From assembly GCA_035236585.1 (NCBI GenBank), contig CP141127.1:76117495-76181494 (forward strand): a DNA stretch of 64,000 nt, given 5' to 3'. Made by a program: the position numbers and the translations under genes. The stretch is from Warburgia ugandensis (Eukaryota > Streptophyta > Magnoliopsida > Canellales > Canellaceae). The notes under the pieces are model-generated. The model saw only the letters and a list, made by a program, of their open reading frames with translations. It had not been told where the DNA came from and ran no database searches. Positions 16,267 to 27,048 of the stretch are shown here, one piece after another. Position 1 is the stretch's first letter. The number at the start of each line of letters is the position of its first letter.

Positions 16267-16335
16267 CACATCTATAGTAGAACAACTCGTAGAACTTTGA
16301 GAAAGAAAATTGAATCACCAGAAGGACCAAGCAGC
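16267..16335 (-). repeat. 22-codon repeat family A, copy 3 (one unit)
   Basis: CACATCTATAGTAGAACAAC, then GAAAGAAAATTGAATCACCAG, then GGACCAAGCA matches one unit of copies 1 and 2. On the minus strand it gives GPSGDSIFFL and SCSTIDV in different frames, so one base has been lost. It is the likely continuation of copy 2 after the 13461-16266 insertion. Confidence 0.6.
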
Positions 16336-16746
16336 CTATTCTTCAAAATGGAAAAAGCTATAGTCTTAGCACAAACTCATCTCTCTTTCATCTTGATTCA
16401 AGCATTTTATAAGTACTATTTAGAAATTGTTAAATAGAAAAGAAAGTTTGACCTGTCACATCTTAATGTTTTCAAGGAATCCAAATGATAGCTTCCAATG
16501 TCTACTTGAGATTTCTTACGCCCTCTTCAACCATTAAATGGGGCTAGATAATGTTGGATGCTAAATGATCCATCGACTGAGAATGTAAATCCATAGAAAA
16601 CAAAAATAAAAAGTTTTGATTGATGGTGCTTCTATGAAAAAGTTAGATAGAGTTCAACTTCCATGGGTGGTTCTCAATCATCAGCTCTATCATGTTAAGG
16701 TGGTCAAGGGACAAGAGTACACACTCTATTTTCTATGGCTTGTAAA

Positions 16747-16791
<45 letters not shown>

Positions 16792-18520
16792 GATCAAAGC
16801 CAAACACATTTAGAATAATAAAAATTAGCAACCCGTGAGAAGTAAATCGATTTAGATGATCCTAATTAAATTTTGGGTCTTTGAGAAAATTAATAAAAAT
16901 GGATGGTTACATTTTTACCTTAAGAACATAGGTTAAAAATAAGCAGATGTGTGTGAAATTTAATGTCTATCCTATCTAAGCCATTCCTAACATGATGAAT
17001 GGCTAGAAGGGGCATGTATTCCTTCCTCTCATTTTGAGAGGTTATCTCCCCATAGGTCTCACAAGCATCTTTATACTTTCTTCTTATTCAAAAATCTTGA
17101 TCTGTTAAGATATTTACTAACGAAACACAGAAGTTGGTTATATTAGTCTAGAACTCTTAACTAATCATCCTTAGCATGTTATGTGTGAATCTAAAAATTT
17201 TCCCATGATGTCATAGTTGTGATTGTCAAAGTTCTTTAGCAACAGATCAATATTGTCTAACCAATGCACCTTTTGGGTTTTTTTTAATGGTTCTATTAAG
17301 GGGAAAACCTTGAGGCACAAAAAGAAACCACTCACACACTCTCCTAGATCTAGCCATCCCCTAATGTGATGGAAGGTGCTGCCCTTAAATTCACGAACTA
17401 GCATTAACAAGAGAGGCACCTCTTTTCACTATACCACTAGGTTATTAGGCTTTTGGGCTAGTATATGGGCTTATCACTATAATCTACAACCAATCCAGTA
17501 TATGTAGATGCATTGGTTGAAACAACTTTATTCATATTGCTATCATATGTTTGATTCAAAGAGCATATTTATCATGCCAACAAGCGTCTATCATTATTTG
17601 TTGTAGACAATTGGCATGTCTCTTGGAATATGCTTGGTCACACATTTGACTTGCTTCTTTTCTCTAATCTAGAGATTAGATTTAGGTGAATGTGTGTGCT
17701 GATTACTTTGTAATTCTTCACTTGTACCAAAAAAAGAGAGCAAAGTATCATGTGATGTGGCTAGTGGTACAAAGAAAGGATAATTTTTTCTTTTTAAAAA
17801 GCATTCATCTAGGTTCATGGGGCATAAGTATATTGCTCCTCTCTCTCCCAACTCCCCAACCAAACCCATGTAACAGCCTTCTTCTCCACTACATGATAAT
17901 TACTAATCAAGCTTAATAATAGTGGTGGAAACACTTTGCTCATGGAGATAACTATGGAGGTCTTATCAAGATGAATATTTTATGGAGTCTTCCCTTGTTT
18001 AGAATTTTTTGAACTAATTGGGATGAAAGGAATCATTGTACATCTTAAAATGATTCTAAAGAGGTCCAAGATCATGAGATAATGCTCACAGTTTGATTTT
18101 TGGTGGGCCTCTAATCGTAAGTTGTTCAAAGATATTTCACCAAACAAAATCAAGCTAACATGGAAACATTTTTGGGATTGGTCAATAAGAAAAGATGTTT
18201 ACTAAACCAAAGCAAACACTACTAGTTCTTAACCCCTTTAAATTAGTACTGATAGTTCAATTATTGGTAATCTAGTTCCTTCATATGTAGGCGGAATCAA
18301 AAGAGATTGTTTGAAAATTTCAAAAATTGGCATTCCCTAGTCCAATTGGAGTTGGTGATTCGAGTGAAGGTGAGGTTCACTCTCTTTTATTTGTGTAAAA
18401 ACATTGGAACTTTAAGATTTATGATTCACACAATGTAATTTGATAGTTTGCTACTACTGAAGAAGCTCCTTAATTAGCACTTCTAGCATTTTCTTGATCA
18501 AGAAAAGTCATTTTTGGATA
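16336..18520. other. Unassigned AT-rich sequence
   Basis: No gene was recognised. The segment at about 16915-17000 (TTAAGAACATAGG through CATTCCTAACATGATGAA) resembles 35350-35470 (TTAAGAACAATGG through CTATTCCTGACATGATGAA), which points to a shared dispersed repeat. Minus-strand frames near 17171-17419 show no known domain. Confidence 0.4.
16747..16791. repeat. (ATT)n microsatellite
   Basis: About 15 uninterrupted ATT units. Confidence 0.97.
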
Positions 18521-21059
18521 ACCATTGGATTACCTTTCAACATGATGAATGGATCTATTAAAATATAGAATTGAGAAAGTACAGGTCAAACCCACAAGGA
18601 CTCAATTTGTGAAATTACAAAATTTTAACTAAAATCTATGTTAAATCACTTTAAAATAGCCAATAAATTTAAGCAAATAAAACAAATTAACTTCAAAATA
18701 CTAAAAGCCATAAAATTAACCAAACTTCTTAATCTAGGGTTTAAAAATCCACCACACTAAATTCACATATATTTAAACTTAAGTAAGCTTAAATATTATT
18801 ACTACATATTAATAAAACATCTTGGATTAAAACATGGAATATGTTATTATTAGAAAGGCCTAATTCTTAAATTTTCTCAATTCTAAGATTTTGCTTAATT
18901 TAGTATATTTTTCAAGGTGTAACTTGTCTTCTTAGGGTACAAATTATCTGAGATTCTCTATACCTAGTTAATTGAAGTATCATAATTAGTTCTTAAACCA
19001 TGATATTTTCTATGAAGAGAATACTAATTATATAAATTAACTTGCTAATCCTAAAATGATATTTAAGCACTTTTAAACCTAATATTCCCCAAACATGAAT
19101 ACACCTAAATCTAGTGTGGTTTCATCCTAACCCTAAGGTGAAAACTTAGCTAGAAATACTAATTCCTAGCATTATACCAAGATGTAAATCTCAAACTATG
19201 ATTAGCAAATATAAAAGGCTAGCAATAACATAAACTAAAGGAAATCATAAAATATCAAACTAAGGCAAATAACAAATAATTACCTAATGAAAAGAAAAGA
19301 GACTTTTGTTGCATTGAAATTTAAAGGATTACAAATGTAGTACATGAATCAAAAGAAAGCATAAATATAATAAAGTCCTATGTAATGGATTGATATCACT
19401 ATCTTTCATGTTGTGTCACTTAATAAAAAATCATCGTGAACTTGCTCCAACCCACGCTACTGCCTTCTTTCATCAAGTAATCGATATCTTATACTTGTCT
19501 CACTCAATGAGCATAGATGATATCACCCTACAATCACAAACCCCAGAGAACTCACTCACTCACTCACAATCCCATGTCCAAACTATCATCCAATAGAAAG
19601 GTAATAGAGGGAAGATGGAGATGTTTATGAATGGAAGTGAGGGAGAAAAGGTGAGGAAGAGGGGTGTGCATGAGATGCAAAGAGGAATGGGGAGAAAGGA
19701 TGGTGTGTTGGGTTGAGAGATATGGGGGAAGGACAAGATGCATTGAAGTGCTTAGGAATAATAGAGGGGAATAGATGCTTATGCATGGAATGGAGGGAAT
19801 TTGGGAGAGAGATATTGTGCATGGATGATGGTAGAAACAAAGGAAAGATATGACTAGTGATTTTGTGCAAAGGGAAGTGGATATGAGAGGTGTGGATGCA
19901 TTGAAGGGAAGAGAGAATGGAGAGAGCATTGAAGACAAAAGGGAGTTTGCATTAGGGATTAGAAAGAAAAGATGGTGGGTATTACATTGAGGGGTGAAAA
20001 GAAGGGAGGGAGTGAAGTGTGGATGGGAGATAAGGGAGAGGATAGATGGAATAGATGGATGGTAGATTATAGAGTGATCTCCTTAGATGCTTCTCCTTTA
20101 GGTATGATCATGTGAGCTTCTTGGAGATGGAAGAGAGTCCACCTTACTTTCTTTCTTCTTATGTTTTTGTGTTGTTTTTATGTTGAAACCAAGAGGATGG
20201 AAGTTCCCCAAATGTCTCGACTTTTTTTTTTTTTTTTTTTTCTTTTCTTTTATGCTTGATGTTGATGGAAAACTTCCTCCAATCTCCACTTTCCAAGTCT
20301 TCTAAAGGATCATGCACAATCTCCTTTATTTTCTCCTCTTCTTATCATTCTTTACATTCCCACCTAGCTACTAAGGAAAGTTCTTCTCTTGGATAATCTT
20401 ATCTTCCACATGAAAGGCCTTGGAGTTCAACACAATTGTGTAAATCTATAAGGAAATGGGGCAAGGGTTATACGTTTATTCTCCTCTTTATTTTGTCCCT
20501 TGGATCAGGCTTGCCTTAAGATGAATGGTTGGATCTTATTGAAGTTTTCTTAAGCAAAACACATTTTTTAGCTCCTCTTTGAAAAACTCATTTTCTTTGC
20601 TACAAATTCTCCTCATCCCACTAAAATTATCTCCAATTTTAGAATTCATTGCTCCATCTGTTGAATGCTCCATTCCCATTGGTCCACTATAGAATTCTCT
20701 CAAATTTCCAATTGCAAACACTTCTTATTGAATGCTACTAGGATAGCCCTAATTTGAGGATGAATCTCAGCCATTGTTTCTTTAAAAGTGGATGAAAGTG
20801 AGACATAGATTTCACTTAAATTCCCTTCAACACTACACATTTTTCTTCCTTTATTTTCTTCTTATTTTTCTCATGTAAAAATGTATCTTCACCACTACAC
20901 TTCTGACTACTTTGAATTTGATAAGGGCACCCTTGTTGCATTTTGAACTCCTCTAATCTTGGTTGATGAGATGTGGGCCTATAACTTTGCACGAATTACC
21001 TATTAGCTTCTTTTTAGGGTCTACAGCATTAAAATTGTGAAAAATTTTCAATTCTACCC
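18521..21059. other. AT-rich, LTR-like non-coding sequence
   Basis: A phrase near 18585 (GGTCAAACCCACAAGGACTC) and the long A-rich run after it resemble non-coding parts of plant LTR elements, but I cannot define ends or coding domains. The purine-rich plus strand at 19600-20060 produces a long apparent minus-strand frame, which I attribute to composition. A T tract lies at 20221-20241. Confidence 0.35.
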
Positions 21060-21526
21060 TAATCCTACAAAATGCTAAATAACCCTCAATTAGTGTTAAA
21101 TTAAGTAAATCCAAGGTTGAAAATGTTAATTAGAGGGATACCAAATGTAATATTTATGTGTATATGACAACACGTGAATACATGTTCAATTCCAAGTGCT
21201 TTCTTGCTAACCAAGTGGGAGATACTTACGAATAATATAAACATACACATGCATTATATGTCTGCATGTGTGCGTGCTGTTTGTTTTTATCCACTATATA
21301 CTAAAAAATGAAAATTTTCCATGAAACTCTCTATTATTTTTCCATATGACACTTTTCATTTATCTTTATCTTCCTTTTTAAGTTTTTTTAAGGTTCTTCT
21401 CTCCAATAAATCATTGAATACATCTGCTACCAGCAATCCTTAGAATCTCTCTCTCTCTCAAATTATTCTTATATTATAATTTTATTTTATTGGTTGAATA
21501 AGTGGGTTTCTTTAAGAGTCATTAAG
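21060..21526. repeat. Family D repeat, left portion
   Basis: Contains the family D landmarks in order: CCATATGACACTTTTCATTT (21344), AATACATCTGCTACCAGCAA (21416), a CT run at 21447-21458, and AAGAGTCATTAAG (21514-21526). The unit stops at 21526 after TTAAG (21522-21526), where the family B LTR begins. It continues at 34978-34982 with a second TTAAG. The same order of landmarks recurs four more times at 35.5-37.4 kb. The left boundary is approximate. Confidence 0.65.
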
Positions 21527-21928
21527 TATGATGACCTAGGTTTTTATAACACATTTAATAATATATTTTGTAAAGACAGGGCCCTTAGTAGTAAATTTTT
21601 TTTGCAAAACAAAGTAGTGGAAATTCTTTTCTTTAGAACTTGTTTTGTAAAACCCAAGTCACCACTTCATACATAACATAAGTAGAGTTTTGTACAAGAT
21701 AAAATTCCATTAAAGGAATATACTTTCATTAAATTTTAAGATCTATCCAGCGGCTCACAGTACACAGCCATTGTATCCTTACAATACTTGTCCAAGTACA
21801 TAATCCAAATTACAAAGCTCTAAATACAATACAAGCTCTCAATACAATGTTTTAAGGGATATGCCCTGATTACTTATTCTTCAATAGTTCTTCAAGTCTT
21901 GAACTCTTAAGTTTCCTTCTTTGTATCT

Positions 21929-21964
21929 GAGATATTGTAAACATTCAAACATTTACAATATCTC
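21929..21964 (-). other. Conserved LTR hairpin with matching arm changes
   Basis: GAGATATTGTAAA (21929-21941) pairs perfectly with TTTACAATATCTC (21952-21964), giving a 13-bp stem. Compared with GAGGCATTGC / GCAATGCCTC in the other family B LTRs, three base pairs have changed on both arms (G:C to A:T, C:G to T:A, C:G to T:A). The adjoining CAAGCTATGCTTG is unchanged. Confidence 0.75.
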
Positions 21965-24900
21965 AACAAGCTATGCTTGGTAGGAGATAAAAAATGTAAT
22001 ATATTGGTAGTATAATCTCAATATTCAATTATCCCATGATTCATTCTATCATAAACACATTTATGGCCCAATATGATTTATATGGACATCTCATTACTTT
22101 GTCATTTGTGTTCATCTTTATACATACATACTGTATATGGACAAATCCGCTAAAATTGTAAAAATAGTCAATAACCATTCCCATACTAAGCTAATTCACT
22201 CCTTTCACTATAGGAGAGTAGTATCTCAATTAGTTACTATACTGGGAATTTCCCTTCTTAGAAAAAATACTGGTAATATACAATTACTTGGCATTTCAAC
22301 ATGCCATCACTTAAAGCATTTCATTATGCCACAATATAAGGCATTTCACTATACCAATTTCATATGTATCATAATGCAAAATAATCAAGGACTGCCATGC
22401 TTGAGTTTGATTCATACCGTGCGCCTAGATAATTGCTCTATAATCCATGTATACCATTATCAGTGGAAATTACAATATCCATGTCCATATGGGGGTACCA
22501 TGGCTGTCATAGTGGTGACCTTCCCATAATTGCCCCACTTGACTTTTAGCCTTTCTTAGGCTTGTTATGCAATATCATCTAGTTTCAAAGAGCAGGTGGC
22601 CAAACCCTCGTAACTCTACTAGCATAGCATCTCCAAGCCTACTTCTGTTTAAAACAAAACCACAGGCCTCCATGCTTGTATGTAAAACAATACTCATACA
22701 TATTAAACTATCTGTAGGTTTATCTAAGGCTAGAATATTTTCTACTCCCCTATTCACTTAGGTTTGTTCTCAATTCTAGACTTAACCATTTTATACTTAT
22801 TTTTCCCATAATTTATTTGGATCATATTTATTTCTAAGGTATTTACAACAATATATTGGTATTGTACATGTGAATACTTCTAAACATAAGATCATGTATT
22901 AAACAAGTATCTTCATGTAAAGACATTCTTAACATCCACCTACTTCAATAGAGCATTCTTACTCCTTGAAGTCTGCCATAGTCTTAATCAACGTATATCT
23001 ATCAAATCATATGTATAATGTCATCTTTCTAATCAAGGATACATACTACATTGTCTTTTAATCATCCTTATGTAGGATGATTTGAATCTTTCTTCCTTGA
23101 ATTACATATGACCAAGGATTCAGATCTTCTATATAAGTACTATCTATATCATACATAAACAATCTAATCTATATTGATATTTCTTTTCCTTTATTGTTTT
23201 TGATCATTTAAGATCTCATCTTGTTTGATCATCCTTATCTTACTTACTATTTTTATTAGGGTTAGATAATTTGTTATCTTTTTATGTTCTTATTATTATT
23301 CAAACAATTAATATCTTATTGGTTGAAGATAATTTATTTCTTCCTAATACTAGACAGCTCCTCCTTGTCTCAAGATGACTAGTGCTTACTAGCTAAAGTC
23401 TACTCAAAGAGTGGTTAATACAATCCTGATGTAAGGAGGTGTTTAGACCTCAACTTACGTCAATGGGAGGTGAGGGAAAAGCACTTGGCTCTTGTATACC
23501 CCCTATAACCACAAGGTTCAGAGTCCACAAGAGTGTCACTAGCTCAACCTTTAACAAGGTTTGTATGAGCTCTTAACCTTAAGTTCCTTCTCTAAGTGAT
23601 TTTAATTAATTTCCATAGATATGCACAATGTCATCCATGGATGTTCATTATTCTCCTACTTTGGGCCAAGGAAATGGTAAACCATTCCTTATATTATCCT
23701 ACTAACTATAGCTCTTACTAATATTAAGGTAAAGTTATTCATTCATTTTAATTGTCCATGAATCTCTATATTTCATTAGATTACATTTTTGGTGATTTAT
23801 GAATATTGAAACATAACCACTAATTTAACAATTATATCTACTAACTTAGAGATAATTAAGACGCTTTCACTATATTTTGGCAATAAAGTAACCATGCACT
23901 TTAAATAGAATTGTACATCTATATCATTCTAAGGACATTCATACTTTAATATACTAACATGGATCCTAAGTTATGAAATACATGTAATTTTACTAGTAAT
24001 CTAAGGTAATCATGCTAAAATCTCAAAATCAAACTAACATGGCCTAAGATAATTAAATTTGCCAACCTATTATAACAACCTACAAACATTTAGAGCATAG
24101 CATGCTATAATTGAAGAATTTCACTATCATGCCTCCTAATTTATAACATAAATCACATTTACAATAAAAGATAATTAAACTAATTAAAGCTAGATTAATA
24201 GAAACTTTTACTCATGATCTAACCATCCAATTTTATGTTAATTCTTTAGATCAAGGTTTTAATTACATTAAGGGTTTTTACTTCATTAAGGTCCAAAGAT
24301 CATATCCATGCATTCTTTTGTCATATTCCATCCATCATCTCACTGGATCTCATCATAATCATATTCATTCAACTCATCTATAGGGTTTGATCATCCTTGA
24401 TCTTACTGATCAAGTGGGTCCCTTTGTATTTTTAGGGTATTTCTACCATAAAGGGTAGATTTCTCTCTCTCTCTCTCTCTATAGATCTATTATAATAAAT
24501 CCTCTATTTCACTTATTTAAAACATTAATTCATTAGTAGATTAGATCCTTAAGATCTGATCATCCCAAATCTTAAAGATCATGGGAGCAAGAAATTTGTT
24601 TTTAATTAATAGAAAATTTCTTGAATTATTTATTAAATGTTATGGTTTTAGAAGAAAATAGAATTCACAAGATTTCCATAGCTTCTTTTCGATCTTGATT
24701 TGGACTCCAGATGTGACACCCCGGATTTTTACGCACTAGAATAATAATTTCCAAAAATAGTAGTCGGGATCCTTGTTTTATAAAGAAACATTTCTAAAGT
24801 GACCAAAAATAAAAACTTAAACAAAAGCATTTCTTTCAAAGTCCGGGGAGTCATACAACTACAAGACTATGGATTTAACAGTGAAATGAAATACCATTTT

Positions 24901-25315
24901 CACTAAAAATCCGACAGAGTTTCCTCTGTAATTTGGACCATTGCACATGACCAGTGCAATACAAAATCACCTGATAAACAAGGTATAATACATATCATAA
25001 GGGAGACTCAGTCTCCACACCCATCCACAATCAAATGTTGTTTTCAATAAAATATACTCCAACAAAGGATAAGAAAATATAGTCACGATAAAACACCAAG
25101 GGTCCCTCCATACAGCCATCACATCCAACATAAATCCACATTTTGACATCTAGGTCACGTTACATTTTTAATTAAAGTACAATCCATACTCAAAACCCAA
25201 AGTGAGGTCTTGAACAAACGTGGTCATCTCTGAACATCGTCTGTGCTTCACTGGAAAGCTGCCATCACTTTTACCTGCTCTGTCAGCTCGTCAACCTGTT
25301 GTCACTCTCTATATC

Positions 25316-25345
25316 TGAGGCATTGCAAATCAAAGCAATGCCTCA
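25316..25345 (-). other. Conserved LTR hairpin (left LTR)
   Basis: TGAGGCATTGC (25316-25326) pairs with GCAATGCCTCA (25335-25345), an 11-bp perfect stem with an 8-nt loop. It is followed by GCAAGCTATGCTTG, which can form a second small stem (CAAGC/GCTTG). Confidence 0.75.
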
Positions 25346-26284
25346 GCAAGCTATGCTTGTGTAGGTGATATACATTGAAAGTAAACTCAATAAAAGCAAA
25401 TCACATAGCACAAGGCATAAAGATCGTAAGATGATCAAACATATATATATATATATATATATAAAGCCTTAAATCACATGATGAAGGACATACCAAGTCT
25501 ATGAAATAAATAAGATATCACCAACCATGATATCAGGACATGCACAATCCAAGAAAATCTAGAAACACATGAATGCATGTCAAAAGTATCAAACATCATA
25601 CACAGTTAAGCTCTATGAGTGTCTCAAGTACACTCACGGCAATGTGGGGTCAACTCTCTGTACCATCCGCTTTCACCCTTTCATCCTCACGAGCACTCAG
25701 GCACTCACGGGGTGAAAAATCGCATCCTACCACAGGATCAATAGTTTCAAATATCAAGTCAGAGCGACTCCCACATGTCAAGAAGACCAAAAATCAAGTG
25801 AATATCACGAAAGATATCAAGAACAGTGCATGCAATAACCACTAGAAAGACAGCACACATATGAGAAGCTGCATGTTGAAATCAATCTCATGCATATGGT
25901 AAGGCATAAATCACATGCCTCAAAAACTCAAATCACCATTTGAGAATCATGGAAAAATTGTGAATGAAATCACCTACCTCAGTATCGCACTATCCCAACA
26001 AACGTGTAAACAATATCAAGGTGTATGCCCTGATGTACCTGTCATGCCATAAATCATGTCATAGTTAATGCATATAACCAAAATCTAAAGCCTGATCATC
26101 TATTGATCAGCTTGATCTAAATCATCTAATAGCATTTAGTAGTTTTGCTATTAAAAAGTTACTCCAAACTAGATTTTTTTCTTAAATCTAGATCTTCCTT
26201 GTTGAGATGATCACAACACCTCTTTCGGATCGTGATTTGGACCTCTATAGCTCCTAAAGGGTAAAAAAAGATCAAAATCCAGAA

Positions 26285-26620
26285 AATGGGCTCGCCGCAT
26301 GACCGGCGCATGCCATCTACACGAGTGCACATTGCGTGTGGCGGGCGCGTCTGTGGACGCGCTTCGCATCAGAACCTGTGCGGGGTAGTGGGCGCATCTG
26401 TAGACGCGCTCTGCCAGTGGGGGCCAAAACAGCACGCGTGGCTCGTTCCAGCCTCTCCGTTTGGAGCGCACGAGTCGCACCACCTGCCCTGCACATGGCA
26501 TGCCCTCGTCGCACCACGTGGCTCTCCCTCATCCATGCGTTTCCTCCCGTTCCGGTCGCTGTTGTCGGAGACAACGACCGAACTGGTTCGTCGTCGTCGA
26601 CGACCCCAGGTGCTCCATTT
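26285..26620. other. CpG-rich block inside the LTR
   Basis: A GC-rich island in an otherwise AT-rich LTR, with many CpGs. It contains GCGCGTCTGTGGACGCGC (26344-26361) and a variant GCGCATCTGTAGACGCGC (26390-26407), each a perfect or near-perfect short hairpin. The right LTR has the equivalent block at about 32711-33005. Overlapping open frames here come from the GC-rich composition. Confidence 0.7.
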
Positions 26621-27035
26621 TTTGTGATTTTTACACCACTAAGTCCAGTTTTTCATGTACATTCCATTTCCACCTTCCATTTTCACAAATCCCACCTAAA
26701 TCTATCATTTTTTTATGATTTTGGTCTCATTTTCAAAAACTCCCATCATACTTTTTTTTAATAGTTTTCTGGCTTCCTTAATCATTCGATCGCCACAAAA
26801 TTTCATGGGTCGGTTCCTTACATCATCATTCTCAAGATGAATGGTCCAAATCCTCATCTGACACCGTTACATTGACTTTTTCCCAGGGCAACAGTAATGC
26901 CTAATTTTATTTTTTTTTACTGGATGATAAACTTGGAAAACAAATGTACACGAAAGAGTGGGGCGAGCTTACCTTGGTCCGACTAGTTGGGAATGCCTGT
27001 AGCTGGAGAATCGTCGCCGGTGGATGGATATTACA

Positions 27036-27048
27036 TCCTACCCACCTT
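27036..27048 (-). other. Polypurine tract of the family B element
   Basis: Minus-strand AAGGTGGGTAGGA lies directly against the LTR terminus, as expected for plus-strand DNA synthesis priming. Confidence 0.7.

Larger units (their letters stand above)
24712..27035 (-). repeat. Left LTR (3' LTR of the minus-strand element)
   Basis: Starts TGTGACACCCC and ends GGATATTACA on the plus strand, matching the right LTR nearly base for base. In the first ~250 bp I count roughly 15 differences by eye, nearly all transitions. Includes an (AT)n run at 25440-25463, the conserved hairpin and a GC-rich block. Confidence 0.9.

Noticed and set aside
19564-19938. Longest non-repeat minus-strand open frame here (124 codons), with an overlapping second frame
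   Set aside because: The plus strand here is strongly purine-rich (GGGA/GGAG), which removes stops on the other strand. The peptide is low-complexity Ser/Pro/His/Leu and overlaps another long frame in a different register.
26211-26761. Cluster of overlapping Arg/Pro/His-rich open frames on both strands
   Set aside because: They fall in the GC-rich block of the family B LTR, occur in several frames at once, and have partly shifted counterparts in the other LTR (32679-33161). Composition explains them.
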